Source: Ornithodoros turicata (taxonomy: Eukaryota; Arthropoda; Arachnida; Ixodida; Argasidae). From it: a stretch of DNA of 64,000 nucleotides. Under the pieces are notes generated by a model. That model saw only the letters and a list, made by a program, of their open reading frames with translations, searched no databases and was not told the DNA's origin. The DNA lies in NCBI RefSeq assembly GCF_037126465.1, contig NC_088204.1:19040804-19104803 (forward strand), in the 5' to 3' direction. The position numbers and the translations under genes were made by a program. This document shows positions 22,961 to 35,231 of the stretch, one piece after another. The number at the start of each line of letters is the position of its first letter. Position 1 is the first letter of the stretch.

Positions 22961-23304
22961 TGCACTGCATCTTGATCACTATCCGCCCGATCACGCATGT
23001 CTCCTTCCCGAATCCAAGCCGGGGCACCTTGACAATGAAGAACGATGACGTATCCGTCCTTGGAAGAGATGTCCCGGCTTCTTGTATTTGTAAACACCGC
23101 ATAGCCAAGGGCAACGACCTCAGCGCACGGTAAAGGTGAGAGAGAGAGGAATGTATCGATCGAAACTCCTCCACAGACAACGATCGTCGCTGCTGCCTAT
23201 CGGATTTCCTCACATATCGACGCCAACTTCAACAGTTCGCGGGCGCCACCATACAGGCGGTAAATGTTGCGCAAGAAACTTTCCCTCTACCATTTCTTTG
23301 TTTC

Positions 23305-23335
23305 TCTTTTTTTTTTGTGTGTGTGTGTGTGTGTG
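23305..23335. repeat. (GT)n microsatellite
   Basis: A T-run followed by about eleven GT units. Confidence 0.9.
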
Positions 23336-23714
23336 GTATTATATATTACAGCAATACAGTACATACACAGCGGGGAAACAGAAGCGTTGACGATGACAGA
23401 TCGCGCTCCGTTTAGTCGTAAATCAACTCACTTGACGCGAAGTGGGTTTCGGTGATGGTTGGGAAAAACTGAACTTATCGAAAAGGGATGAGAAATTGAG
23501 GTTTGAGCCGTCTCTGCTTCTTTATCTGACTTACAATTTCATTCATTTTCATTAAAAATACGTATTTTGCAGGCAGTGTTAGGCCGCGCACTAGCAAATG
23601 CTACTTTTTTAGTCGTTCCCAGCAACTTAACGAGTATGTTATGACGAGGCTGATTGTTCGGGAAGGAAAACCGAAGACAATGATAAATAAAACTTTAAAA
23701 ATTTAAACTACGCT

Positions 23715-24055
23715 CTTAACACTCTTAAAAGAGAGAGGGTTGATATTGGCTGGTCGTTAACACGCTTCCAGCATACCATCCCGAATGACATCGTCCTCTC
23801 CCCTGATTTGTTGAAAACGGGAGGCATACACTTTTTTCTTTTTGTTGTTGTTGTACTTGTGCAATTTTGCAAGTGTCACAAGGTGGGGGGGGGGCGTAAT
23901 GTCTCAATCAACTCGCCGTTGTTGGCCACACAGAAGTGGGGATCGTCATAAAAAGGCGTACGCCCCACGCTTTCCGCAAGTCAAGAGTGAGAACTGATAA
24001 CGGTATCGCTCTGTGGAATGGTTGGCCTCCGGCAGGCTGTGTGGTGAAGCACTGT
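23715..24055. repeat. Composite MITE remnant
   Basis: It holds a left arm with 'CCCTGATTTGTTGAAAACGG', an inserted (TTG)n and G-rich stretch, a reverse 'CGCCGTTGTTGGCCACACAG' SINE-like segment, and a right arm of the 'CCCACGCTTTCCGCAAGTC' subtype. Confidence 0.55.
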
Positions 24056-24748
24056 TACTTTTTTGTTTTTTGTTTTTTTCTGGGTCTAGTGGTCGCTGTG
24101 AAGTCGGTTTCGAAAGTAATCATGCATAACGATTTTCGGACGCATGAAATTCACCAAAGCGCAACAGATTTGAAATCGCCAGTGTGTATAACGTGGGCCA
24201 CATACTGATATAACCCGCCTGTGATATTGTATTGCGAACGCATTCGTAATGCAGCCTTGCCATAAGCATGTAACACCAACGCTGCGCGACATTACAGTCT
24301 GCTTAACGCCGTCACATACTTTTTAGACAGTTATGACGAAGCAAATCCAATACTTCTTCCACTTGCTCCCGCTTGTTATCCTGCAACGCTGCACCACCCC
24401 GTGACCACAGAACGACTGCCTCGAAAACGCAATGCCGTATTCACCCTGTAACACGGGTATTTAACCAAACCCTGCGTGTGTCCAGATAAATACAAGGCCT
24501 CGACAGGAGCGACGTGACGCGGCTATCCGAGTAATTAGAGGGGAAGAAGTAGTCACGTCCGAACAAAAAACACTGCCGAAAGTTGTTTCGCGTTCTACAA
24601 TGGGCAAACCATTGATAATAGCGCGGTTTGCGTCGAACCGTATCTACCGTAACCAATCATGGGATAATATTCTGAGTTACGCACGACTGCAAGTGGTTGT
24701 GATAGACAGATATAATCACACCAAAGGTCTACTAGCGATGCCTACACA

Positions 24749-25695
24749 CTAAAACATATCACACCTTTTTGAGTGTAAAGTTGGAGTTTGGTAACTCACA
24801 CCAAATTCGGTGTAAAGTCAGTAGGGTGTAAGAATTTACATCCTTTAGAGGGGTGTAAATTGAAATATTTCTTACACCCCTTGTGGAGTAAAGTTGGTGT
24901 TTGATAACTTACACCAGTCCTGGTGTAAAAGCAGTGGGGTGTAAGAAATTACACCCTTTAGATGCATAGGCCGATGATGATCTGTGCTTCAACTGCAAGG
25001 ATGGGTACAATCATGAGCTATCAGAGGAAGCTCTGTTGCATAGCAGGCTATCATTAGGCGTGCATCCACCAGAGGACCCGCAACCATGCGTGTGGTGGAA
25101 GTAAAACGCTAGCATGCGTTTTGAATATATTAATTTATTCGTGACTATTCAGGCATGGACACAAAGTTTAAACAGACTTTCTGACTAGACATCACACTGA
25201 GTATCTGACTAGACACAGCTTGTGCAGGAACCATGGGTCATTTTCTCATGAAAAATTACTTTGCATGAGCTAAAAGTTAAACGCAGCAATCAGCTGGGAT
25301 ATGATAAAGAAATCCACTTGATAAAAAGAAAAACAGCAAGTGCAGTTACGCATATGCTAAACACAGTTCGGTTGATATGCCGCATTGCAGGTTGCATATA
25401 CAGCCTTATCGCAAGTGATAACAGCCACTGGCCCCCCTCTGATCAAGTGGACGTCCCTGTTTCGCAGGATGTCGCTCCGTAGAGGGTTGACGCCGCTCGT
25501 GCGTTTCCCAAACTTTTGTCTCAGTCGGTACACCATTTTTACACCAAGATAGGTGTTGCTGTTTTGACTGTGGGGTGTAAACTGTACAGTACACCATCTT
25601 TGCACCTGGATATGTGTTCGGCTTTTGGCTCTAGAGTGCAAATTGCAAAATACACCCCTTCAACACCTAAATGGGCGTAAATATTCTTAGTGTGA
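24749..25695. repeat. GGTGTAA-rich element with CACACTAA ends
   Basis: It starts CACTAAAACATATCACACC and ends ..GCGTAAATATTCTTAGTGTG, an imperfect inverted repeat. Near the left end there are two direct ~125-base units ('GTGTAAAGTTGG.GTTTGGTAAC', 'GGGTGTAAG..TTACA.CC'). At the right end similar units occur inverted. The centre (24,980-25,480) is unique with no coding signal. Confidence 0.55.
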
Positions 25696-26059
25696 TAATG
25701 AGGTAACGGCATCATGTGCGACTTCTTGGGGGGCATACTAGCAACACTGAGAACGGTGGTGGTGGTGGTGGTGATGGAACTGCTTGCCGTAGTACACGCA
25801 GCGAACGGTGGTGCTGGTGAAAGGGCTCGCCGTTGTCGGCCTCAGAGAGGTGGGCAACGGCACGACTAACGTCCCTATGGGGAATGTGTGTCCTGGGCCG
25901 ACTTCTAGGGGAACTGTGCGGACATATGTGTGAAAGCGTCTGAGGAAAACCCGGAAAAAACTCCCGCACGCAGCGAACGCTCACACACGTGACACGCTCC
26001 CAGCCAATCACCATTCTGGATCATACCATTCTGTCTCCTGATTTGTTGAAAAATTGTAG

Positions 26060-26756
26060 GACGCGCCTATCGTGGACACATTATGCATGTCCAGGTCGGC
26101 GTCGTCATTCCCTTTTTATTCCTTGCGAGGCTGAACGTCGCTGCTCTCGGGAAAACAGAAAGAAATGACAAAAATTTTGAGCGCTTTTCTTCTTTTATCG
26201 AGTGTTTTCCTCGGATACCTGGAAGCATGCGCTTCCAGGCATGCTGCTTACTTCAGGTTATGTAAACAGCTTTTCAGGTGCAGCATATTTCTAAGTGACG
26301 TGATACGTGCATTATTTGGTTGTTTGTTCTTCCAACGAGAAAATCTTCTATGCATATCGTCGGCACCCGTCGTGATGCAAGTGGGTGGGCTTAGGATATT
26401 TGCTTATGCATTTCTCGGTGGACGTCTGAAAATGGTGTTTACATAACGAACAGGACATTTCGTACGTCGTAAAAGATGGAACGTCTCAAATAAACTTGTA
26501 GCCAATCTCGCCATTATTTTCCCTCGGATTTAGCTATGCGTAATCATTGCAACACCATCATTTCGTGGAAACACCCAGGGTTGAAGCCGCATGAAACACG
26601 TTACGGAACATCGTTCAAGGACGCCAGTTTTGTAGCTGTCTGATTTATATTGGCGGCTGGCTGGGCCTCCTCAGCTCCGAGGAGTATTTTCCTCCTCTCC
26701 CTGTCCTCCTCTCGTTCTGTTGTAGTTGTACCATACCTACACTCCTCTACAATCTG
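26060..26756. other. No gene recognised
   Basis: A small inverted repeat 'CCTGGAAGCATGCGCTTCCAGG' sits at 26,218-26,239. Otherwise nothing is seen before the MITE at 26,757. Confidence 0.4.
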
Positions 26757-27125
26757 AAAGGGGCACTAAAGTACGTAGATTTCTCTTCGTGAAATGAAAG
26801 GTGTCGTTACCTTGACAGCAATACAAAAGGAACGGCATTCACCCGTTGCGTCGTTTGTGATTAGAAAAACACACACACACACAAGTGACGCTTTCCTTCT
26901 TCTCGCCTTCCCAATAAGCGCGACAATATATGGAAGCCTGACTCCTCAAACTATTCGCCCAATCGTCGCGGGAGATCGTTTGAGGAGACCAATCAGAGGC
27001 CTCTCTACACTGCCGCGCTTTATGGGAAGGAGAGGGAAAGGGAAAGCGTAAATGAATCTCGTTCCTTTTGTGTTACTGTAAAGGTAACGGCACCTTTCAT
27101 TCCGCGAGGATAAATTTCTGCACTT
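26757..27125. repeat. Long palindromic MITE, 'AGGAACGGGATT' family
   Basis: Ends GGGGCACTAAAGTACGTAG and CTGCACTTTAATTAACT. Paired internal blocks are 'AAAGGAACGGCATTCACCCG' and its inverse, and 'CCTGACTCCTCAAACTATTC' with 'TTTGAGGAGACCAATCAGAG'. Confidence 0.75.
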
Positions 27126-27427
27126 TAATTAACTTCGCCTGATAACCACAACCATTGCACAGAATGATACCTCATTTGTACAAAGCGTTGGGCGTACGCC
27201 TTTTGTAGCAACTATCATAATTGCATAAGTGTCACACAAAAGGCATACGCCTGCAGTTTTCAATAATTCAGGAGACAGAACGATGGCATTTCGGATTACT
27301 ACACTCTTAAAAATGAACTTCACCATAGCACGCTCCTAGCCAACCATCATCCCGAGTGACATCGTTCTTTCTTCTGATTTTCTGAAAACGGGGGGCGTAC
27401 ACTCAAAAAACAGAACTTCACCGACAA

Positions 27428-27555
27428 CTGCATAGAAACAGCGCAGAGACGGGACATGAAGAAGAACAAGTACACACACAGAACGCTGACTGTGCCGTGC
27501 TGTGTGTGCACTTGTTCTTCTTCGTGTCCCGTATCTGCGCTGTTTCTACGTAGTT
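27428..27555. repeat. 50-bp-arm hairpin
   Basis: 'CATAGAAACAGCGCAGAGAC' through '..AAGAACAAGTACACACACA' is matched by its inverse ending at 'GCGCTGTTTCTACGTAG', with a 20-base loop. It interrupts a MITE left end at 27,300-27,420. Confidence 0.8.
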
Positions 27556-27594
27556 ATGTACCAGCTTGCCCAAATCTCCGCCTTAACTTAATTC

Positions 27595-27790
27595 ACCGAC
27601 AAAGCACGCTCTGCACCAACCATTGCCACGAATTATAGAGTTATCGCTTCTGATTCGAAGAGAGAGTGGGCGTACGCCTTCTTGTGTTAATTTGGATACA
27701 TGATAATTGACACAAAAAGGCGTACGTCTCCCTCTCTTTTCGTCTTTTCGAATCAGAAGCGATAACTAACGCCATTGGCAATGGTTGATG
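27595..27790. repeat. MITE, 'GCTTCTGATTCGAAG' subfamily
   Basis: It is a palindrome around 'GTGTTAATTTGGATACATGA', with arms 'AGTTATCGCTTCTGATTCG' and its inverse. The same inner type as the second and third copies of the array at 31,347. Confidence 0.7.
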
Positions 27791-28417
27791 CAGTGGCGTC
27801 GCTAGGGTACGCGTCACCCGGTGCGGGAGCTCTTTGCGTCACCCCCCACACCCCACCCCATGCCCCCCATTAACGGATACCTTTCCGTACCTGCCGATTC
27901 ACGATAAATAAATATATTACACTATACTCAGAAAAAAAAAGTGCCTCGCAGAAGGCCCCTCATGTTGTTTTTGGCGTCATCGTGCCACAGAGAACGGGAG
28001 GAAACGGCAGTATTGGTGCGGCGCGTCACCCCTTACATCGCTTCACCCCGTGCGGACCGCACCTCTGCACCCCCCTAGGGACGCCACTGGGTTGGTGCAC
28101 AGCGTGCTATACGGTGAAGTTCCGTTCTTAGCGTATAGGTCGCGTTGCCCAGGGCAGACGACGCGATCAAGACTTTCGAAACCGCTGACGCGAGTTACAA
28201 TGCTTGTCACTGTGGGCGCAGGGACTGTAACGCCCTGAAACAGAATAACACTCCCATGTCCAAAGTCTGCACTCTTAGAAACTGAACTTCACCTCATAGC
28301 GCGCTCCTAGCCAACCATCATCTCCAATGACGTCGTTATCTGCACGCTCCCAGCCAACCTTTATCCCCAATGATTTCCTTCTCTTCCCTGATTTGTCGAA
28401 ACCGAGAGGCGTATGAC

Positions 28418-28835
28418 TTTTAATGCGTAGCATTAGAGTCCTCGCTACGAAAGAATCGCGGCCTGGTCTGTCTGTAGCTACGGAAGCGGCGCGCATGCGC
28501 AGTGAGTGGAGAGGGAAGGGGAGGGGGCATGGAGAGCGCGACGCGGTGGCGCGGCGCGCCGGCAATGCACCTGTGGTGGTCGACAGGTTCAGACGTGTCT
28601 GCGTGGGCGCGCCATGGGTTATGAAAGCAGTGCGGAGGACCGGCGGCGAAAGAAGGCTGAGGCTGCGAGACGGCGCCGCCAAGCTGAATCGGAGGAAGCC
28701 CGAAAGGCTCGTTTGGCTGCGGATGCTGTCTTCCTTTAGCGCTCTGTAGAGTCGTCTGAAGGGTTGTGTACCGTTGTGAAAGGGAGTTCCCAAAGTGTTT
28801 TAAAGTTTTAATGCTAACGCATTTCCGTCGGATCC
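28418..28835 (+). mobile_element. Transposon fragment with short Arg/Lys/Ala-rich ORF
   Basis: Flanked by AATGCGTAGCATT on the left and AATGCTAACGCATT on the right. Inside is a plus-strand ATG (28,614) opening a 42-codon frame, 'MGYESSAEDRRRKKAEAARR' and onward, ending TTTCCTTTAG. Arg-rich repeats of this kind often occur in mobile-element proteins of chelicerates (weak recollection). GC content is clearly higher than the surroundings. Confidence 0.4.
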
Positions 28836-29146
28836 ACCAATGGATCGACCATGAATTTTTAGTGGCACTTATGCAGTTATATGAATTTTCACAAAACGGT
28901 GTACGCCCCGTGCTTTCTGCAAATCACAAGTCATAACGGTATCATTCCGTACAATGGTTGACGCAGAGCATGTTATGCGGTGAAGTTCTGTCTTGTCTTT
29001 TATTTTATTCCATGTCAGCACAGCGAAGCAACTGTGGCTATCAGCGTCAACGTGGACGGATGCGCTCTAAAAACAGAACTTCACCACATAGCGCGGTGAA
29101 AGGCAACCACTGCTATGTGGTGAAGTTCTGTTTCCTGGTCAAGTTC

Positions 29147-29262
29147 CCTTAGAAGTCGGCCCAGGACGCACATTCCCCCAGAGCGTTAGTCGTGACGTTG
29201 CCCACTTCTGTGAGGCCGACAACGGCGAGCCCTTTCACTATCACCACCACCACCTCTGTTTA
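29147..29262 (+). mobile_element. SINE 3' part with CCACCA tail
   Basis: Plus orientation: 'AAGTCGGCCCAGGACGCAC', 'GTCGTGACGTTGCCCACTTC', 'CCGACAACGGCGAGCCCTTT', ending in a (CAC)n run. Same family as 17,402-17,576, which shows the tRNA head. Confidence 0.65.
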
Positions 29263-29315
29263 TAGGGCGTGGGGAGAGTACAGACAACAGGAAGAAGTGG
29301 GGAACATGAGGTTAG

Positions 29316-29465
29316 TGTGCGCCCTAGGCCGACTTCAGGAGGAACTGTGCCGCCATTCGTCTGGAAAGTCTACCGGAAAACCCAGGGAGAACCCCAGCTG
29401 GCACGACAGGTGATAGGATTCGAACCCACCGCCTCCCAGCCTTCAGGACGACCCTGGCTACCACC
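29316..29465 (-). mobile_element. SINE copy with tRNA-like B box
   Basis: On the minus strand the 'GGTGGGTTCGAATCCTATCA' box B is followed by 'GGGGTTCTCCCTGGGTTTTC' and 'CCTAGGGCGCAC'. The 3' tail is missing. Confidence 0.6.
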
Positions 29466-30669
29466 AACCACGGTTGATTTTACTCACGCTTCTCTTTTTT
29501 TGTTTTTTGAGGGTACATTTGATATTCCTCTGTGCCTAAATCGGTGCTGTATTAAGAGCGTACAGCGCCAAGGAGTATATACAGGAAAAGATAGGCAGGA
29601 TATGGCAGCCACTGCCCAAATTTCAGCGCCAGAGCAGTCAGAAAGTAGCCAAATCTGGCAACCCTGCACATCGTGCAACGGTTATAACTATGCGCATATG
29701 TAACACTTAGAAACTTCCACATATGCAATTGGTGTGGAACGGAACTAGATCCACCCACTTACGGGATGCGATAGGACACGCCGCAGATGATGCCTTTCCC
29801 TCCCTCTCTCTCTGTCTCTCTCAACTTGTAAATACCGCCATCCATGTCTTCTATAGTTCTGACATTCTCTCTCTCTCTCTCTCTCTATCGCTCAAAAATT
29901 TGTAAAGGCCGTCGCCATGTGATTGATTGATTGATTGAAAGAAAGAAAGAAAAAAATGGGGATTGTAGCCCTCATCACGAGGGCCGTCGCCATGTCTTCT
30001 ATACGTATGCCACAGCTAGTTCAGACATTCACTCAAATCAGCATGAGCCGCGTTCGCATATCGACTAAACATTTGCTCCGATGGCCTCTGAGGATCCTCT
30101 GAGATAAAAAGACAAAGAAGAAAGAACAGCCTATCGTTTTGTAACAAGGACCAGCTGCTGTCGGAAGAATGGAAGCACATTTCGGGACATTGATATGCAA
30201 GAGGGGAATACGATGAACGAGCTTCCATATGGGTACTTTGGCTTCCTTCGAGCAGACTCTATAGTAGGACACCAAGCGTGCACATGCTGAGTGCCAGATA
30301 GCTCTCAGTCTTGAGTGGAGAACGCAATCTTAGAACGAGCATTGTAGTAATTCGTGGAGTAACGCGCGTAATGAATTGCTCGATCCTATTGGGATGGAAG
30401 TGAAGCGTTTATTATTAAAGCCCATTCTTGTACCAATGAATCGTGTCAGACTTTCACGGGTCCAAATTAAGGAATTTTAGTACGTCTGGTCGTGTTCTCG
30501 ATAACAGTTTTAGCAGGAAACCATTCAACTTGGCTTCAATTATATACGTCGTTGTCAGAACTTTATGCAACACCGTCCTCGAGGTCTCCTCGAGTGGTTA
30601 TAGAGTTCTTCACCGCTACAGGTTTGCTCCAGACGCTTCACTCTTAAAAAAGAACACACAGACGCACAA

Positions 30670-30795
30670 CATCAAGGCCCAATATTGAACCAAAACTGGA
30701 CCAATAGTGGCAATGCCGGCCCAATGTTGAACCAAGATTGGATCAATATTTTGCCAGTATCGCTAATGTCGGTCCAATATTGGGCCAAGATGCTG
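30670..30795. repeat. GGCCCAATATTG element
   Basis: 'GGCCCAATATTGAACC' at the left and 'GGTCCAATATTGGGCC' at the right form short inverted ends, with an extra internal copy 'GGCCCAATGTTGAACC'. Simple, about 120 bases. Confidence 0.55.
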
Positions 30796-31346
30796 TACTG
30801 CTTGGAATCTTCCTTGTCAACCATCATCCCAATAACATCGTTCTTTCGCGTGATTTGTTGGAAGCGAGATGCGTACGCCTTTTTCTTCCATTTATGCAGT
30901 TAGGCGCACACTCCCTCTCTTTTCGAAATAGAAGCGATAACATTCGTGGCAATGGGTGGCTCACAGCGTGCTATGCGGTGAAGTTGTGTTACTAGAGTGT
31001 GCAGCTCCCCAGCGGTAAAGCACCTCATCGCATCGTCATCATCGATTCGTTGTTGTTGTTGTTCGATAACAGTTACGAAAAACTACATCATTCAGACCGC
31101 CATTCAGAGCAATATCGTCCTCTTCCTTGATTTGTTGAAAATACGATACGCAAATACGATGAAATTGTGTACGATTTTTTTTGTCAATTTGGATATGTGT
31201 TAATTGCGTTCAATTATGTTAATTCATGTTGCGTGTTACGTTAAAAAGTTAAACTATGACCTGTTGTCTGATGTCGAAAGCGCTCGCAAGAGGGCGTACA
31301 CTTTCGACTTTTAACAAATCACGAAAGAGAACGATAGGTATACTCA

Positions 31347-32408
31347 TACACTCTAAAAACAGAGCTTCACCGCATAGCACGCTCCTAGCCAACCACCATC
31401 CCGAATGACAACGTTCTCTCCACTGAGTTGATGAAAACGGAGGGCGTACGCCATTCTTGTGGCAATTATGAACTGTATAATGCCACAACAAAAATACGTA
31501 CGCCCCTCGTTTTCAGCAAATCAGGAGAAAGAACGATATCGCGTGGGATGATGGTTGGGTAGGAGCGTGCTATGTGGTGAAGTTCATTTTTAAGAGTGTA
31601 CACTCTAAAAACAGAGCTTCACCGCATAGCACTCTGTGCGCCAACCATTGCCACGAATGATAGGGTTATCGCTTCTGATTCGAGGAGAGAGGGGGGCGTA
31701 CGCCTTTTTGTGGCAATTTGGATATATGGTAATTGCCACAAAAAGGCGTACGCCTCCCCGTCTCCTCGAATCAAAAGCGATAACCCTATCGTTCGCGACA
31801 ATGATTGGCGCACTACGTGCTATGCGGTAAAGTTCTGTATTTAGAGTGTAGCACACTCTAAAAACAGAACTTCACCGCATAGCACGCTGTGCGCATACCA
31901 CTCCCACAAATGATAGGATTATCGCTTCTGATTCGAAGAGAGAGGGGGCGTACGCCCTTTTGTGGCAATTTGTATATATGAAAATTGCCACGAAAGAGCG
32001 TGCGCCCCCTCTGTCTTCCAATCACAGGCGATAACCCTATCATTCGTGGCAATATCCAACTCAATTCAATTTATTGGCACCCAAAAATCCCTGTACAGGG
32101 CGTTACTATAGTTGGCGCACAGCGTGCTATGCGGTGAAGTTCTGTTTTTAGAGTGTACACTCTTAAAAATGAACTTCACCGCATAGCACGCTCCTAGCCA
32201 ATCGTCATCTCGAATGATATCGTTATACGCCCTGATTTGTTGAAAACGGGAGGTGTACGCCTTTTTTGTGACAATTATGAACAGCATAAGTGTCACAAAA
32301 AAGGCGTACACCTCCCGTTTTTAACAAATCAGGGCAGATAACGATATCATTCGAGATGAGGGTTGGCTTGGAGCGTGCTATGCGGTGAAGTTCATTTCTA
32401 AGAATGTA
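31347..32408. repeat. Array of four back-to-back TA-target MITEs
   Basis: The copies are 31,347-31,600, 31,599-31,850, 31,853-32,157 and 32,156-32,408. Copies 1 and 2, and copies 3 and 4, share a single TA at the junction (GAGTGTACACTC). Copies 1 and 4 have the 'GATTTGTTGAAAAC' type core; copies 2 and 3 have the 'CGCTTCTGATTCG' core. Copy 3 carries an extra segment of about 50 bases starting 'ACTCAATTCAATTTATTGGC'. Confidence 0.9.
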
Positions 32409-33107
32409 TAGCTTTCTGGGCGGGCTCATGCGGTGAAGCCCCCTTTCCAGAGTGCGTAACAACGAGGTACATCTGATTATCTACGACATATTTATCGCCT
32501 CTCTTTCGCACACGGATTCAGATAACGCGCTGTCCTCGTACCCACACAGATAGCCTCATAGATCATTTACGATTCTCAGCGCGCATCCCACGGAGCGCCG
32601 ACACTGGACGCTTATTCAACACACCTGAACGATTAGGCTTGTGGGAATTCCCCGGTATGCGGTATGATGGTATTGGCGTGACCCCCGTATATGGCAGGGA
32701 GTGAAGCCGACTTCGTCCGCGGCCGTCCGCGCCGCTATAAATATAATTTGCCGGGAAATCGATCAACAACCATGTGCTTCCGTTTTGCCGCCCGTCCGTT
32801 TGCCTGTGTATTTGTATGCTGGCAGCGTCCATTTGCGCTATTGCTTGGTGACTACAGCACCCGCGCTGTAAACGGCCAACAGCCGTGCTCCGGTTCCGTG
32901 CAGATTTATAGGTACGACTGTATAATTCGATTACTTTTCCACCAATGGTGATGGTGATGTTGTGTGCTTCCGTCCGCCAGTTCTTTCGCAGTGCACGCTA
33001 TATACAGTTTCCAGGAACATTAGGACAATAAACATTGGCGATGCGACAACGGTTCGTGCCGTGGGCTGTCTGATGGCTTCAGCGTTTTCGTTGCATAATG
33101 TACATTG

Positions 33108-33935
33108 TGCACTCTCGAAACAGTGCTTCACTGCAAAGCACGCTCGTAGCCAACCGTTCGTCCTGAATGACGTCGTTCTCTCCCCCTTTCATTTGGTGAA
33201 AACGGGAGCCGTACGCCTTTTTGTGACTGTTGCTTGTCATAAAAGTGTGTACGCCACGGCGCTTTCCACAAGTCACGAGTGATAACGGTATCGTTTCGTG
33301 CAACATTTCGTGGCAAGGGTACCCTCTTAGAAATGAATTTCACCGCAGGCTCCTATAGCCAACTGTAATCTCGAATTATATCGTTATCTGCCCTGATTTG
33401 CTGAAAACAGGAGGCGTACGCCTTCTTTGTGACACTTATGCCTTCTGCAGAAGGCAGGCGTTGCTCAACGACCCATTTAATACTTTGCTCTCCCCGACGA
33501 ACTCATGCACCCTCACCGCATCCCCATCCTTCATTCTCCTCTATCCTCTATCCGTCCGTCCTTTCTTTGTGTTTTGTGTTTCTTTTCTTTTTCTTTTCTT
33601 TCTTTTTTTTTTTTTTGCTATAGTCGTGACGACGTCCACTTCTGTGTGGTCAACAACGGCGAGCCTATCCTGCCATTATTCCCTCAAGACCGTGGCTTTC
33701 GGGCGCGACCTTGTTCGCCCCTAGCTTCCAGCGTAGTTCAACTCTACCAAATTGGTGGCGCTGTCGAACACTCTGACGTCATTTGTTTACAAACAGTGAG
33801 AGGTCTACTAACGTAACTGGATAAGCGTCACAAAGAGGCATACGCCTCCGGTTTTCAACAAATCATGGGAGAGAACGATATCGTTCGGGATGATGGGTGA
33901 TGGCTAGGAGAGTGTTATGCGGTGAAGTTGTGTTT
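33108..33935. repeat. Broken MITE cluster with SINE-like insert
   Basis: There is a copy of the 'CGCTTTCCACAAGTC' subtype at 33,108-33,310. A left arm at 33,320-33,450 continues into a pyrimidine-rich tract, 'TATAGTCGTGACGACGTCCA' and 'CAACAACGGCGAGCC'. After the segment at 33,683-33,812 a right arm at 33,830-33,935 completes it. Confidence 0.6.
33683..33812 (+). repeat. Dispersed repeat, copy A
   Basis: 'CCCTCAAGACCGTGGCTTTC', 'CGGGCGCGACCTTGTTCG' and 'AATTGGTGGCGCTGTCGAAC' are found as the reverse complement at 62,583-62,705. About 120 bases, with roughly one difference in eight. Confidence 0.7.
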
Positions 33936-34107
33936 CAAGACTAGCATATATGACAATGCAATATCGATCGCGATTTCGTGTTGTCTTTATTGTGCATTTC
34001 ATCGTATTGGATCATTATAACGTTATATAGCGAAAGAAGGACAACAACAACTTTCTTTTGATCATGAAGATCGGAGTGTTTCGTCGCCAGAGGTGATACT
34101 GTACCCT

Positions 34108-34357
34108 ATGCCCTCACAAATGAACTTCACTATACATAGCACGCTCCTAGCCAACAATCATCCCGAATGACGTAGTTCCCTCCCTCGATTTGACGAAAAC
34201 GGGAGGCGTACGCCATTTCTGTGGCATTCTGCAGTTCGTAATTGTCACAAAAATGGCGTACGCCTCCCGTTTTCGCCAAATCGAGTCAGGAAACTGCGCC
34301 ATTCGGGATGATATTTGGCTAGGAGCGTGCTATGCGGTGAAGCTCTGTTTTAGAGTG
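34108..34357. repeat. Palindromic MITE copy
   Basis: 'AATGAACTTCACTATACATA', core 'GATTTGACGAAAACGGGAGG', centre 'TGTGGCATTCTGCAGTTCGT', and the inverse arm ending TGTTTTAGAGTG. Confidence 0.75.
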
Positions 34358-35231
34358 ATATCGCTCGCGATAATTGGCGCTGTAAATATAATGCTATCAG
34401 GCTTCACAGTAAGGGCAGAAGTGTCCAGCAATGTTGATAATGCTTTTAGGGCAGAGTGTTGGTAAGGAAGATATCATCATGTAGAACATGAGTGCATGAT
34501 CACACATACAGGTCATCACCCCTCAGTTCTACATACTTATCGCACTAATTAATTTTGATCTCTTTTAGAAACTGAAAGGTGGCGACACTCAACGTTCGCA
34601 AAGAACAAGGTCGGAGTCGGCCCCGTATTGGCGAACAGACATCACTTGATATTGAAGTGCAAGGTAAAGGATTTGAGACAGGTTACTAATTATAGTTGGA
34701 CTTTTTTTTTCTTTCTTTTTTTCTTTTTTGCTGGAACAACAACAGCAATTCTTGTGAATTTCGGTTAACATCCAGTGCCTGCGAGGTGATTTGCGCCATC
34801 TGTTGGCCTTTCTCTCTCTCCGCGTCTGTGTGTCGTCTGCTCGCTGTATCGCTGCTGTTTGCAAAACCTTGCATCCAAGTGATTTAAACGAATGTGTGGT
34901 TTGCGTTCTTGTGTTACGGAATACACAAACCGTGCACCTTCGCAATGAAATGCTTACTGCACTGCACGAGACACGCACTATCTCGTCTGATGTATCGTCT
35001 AGTTGTTTGCGTTCTCAAGAGATGGCGCGCGAGTCGCCTCAGGGTTGGGGCGCTTCTGGAGTCCGTGAGCTTGCTTTGCGTAGCAATCTGTGAAATTCGA
35101 TTTCTGAAACCTCCATTACAGAAGAACTATGACGTATCTCCGCGTCCAAGTTACAAGCTTTCAGAAAACCATGCGGTTTTTGCAGGTTTGTCATTCACGT
35201 TACAGTTGTTAGTGTAAAGTAAACAGTTTGG

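Noticed and set aside
22882..23213. Minus-strand frames resembling an exon after CGCTGAG
   Set aside because: Several frames are open at once, none has a recognised motif, and the region abuts a MITE; evidence too thin.
28275..28793. A 172-codon minus-strand open frame
   Set aside because: It runs antisense over a transposon fragment and into a MITE end; its Arg/Ser/Pro composition follows from high GC content.
31347..32408. CRISPR-like array
   Set aside because: The units are 250-bp palindromic MITEs, not short direct repeats with unique spacers, and the genome is eukaryotic.
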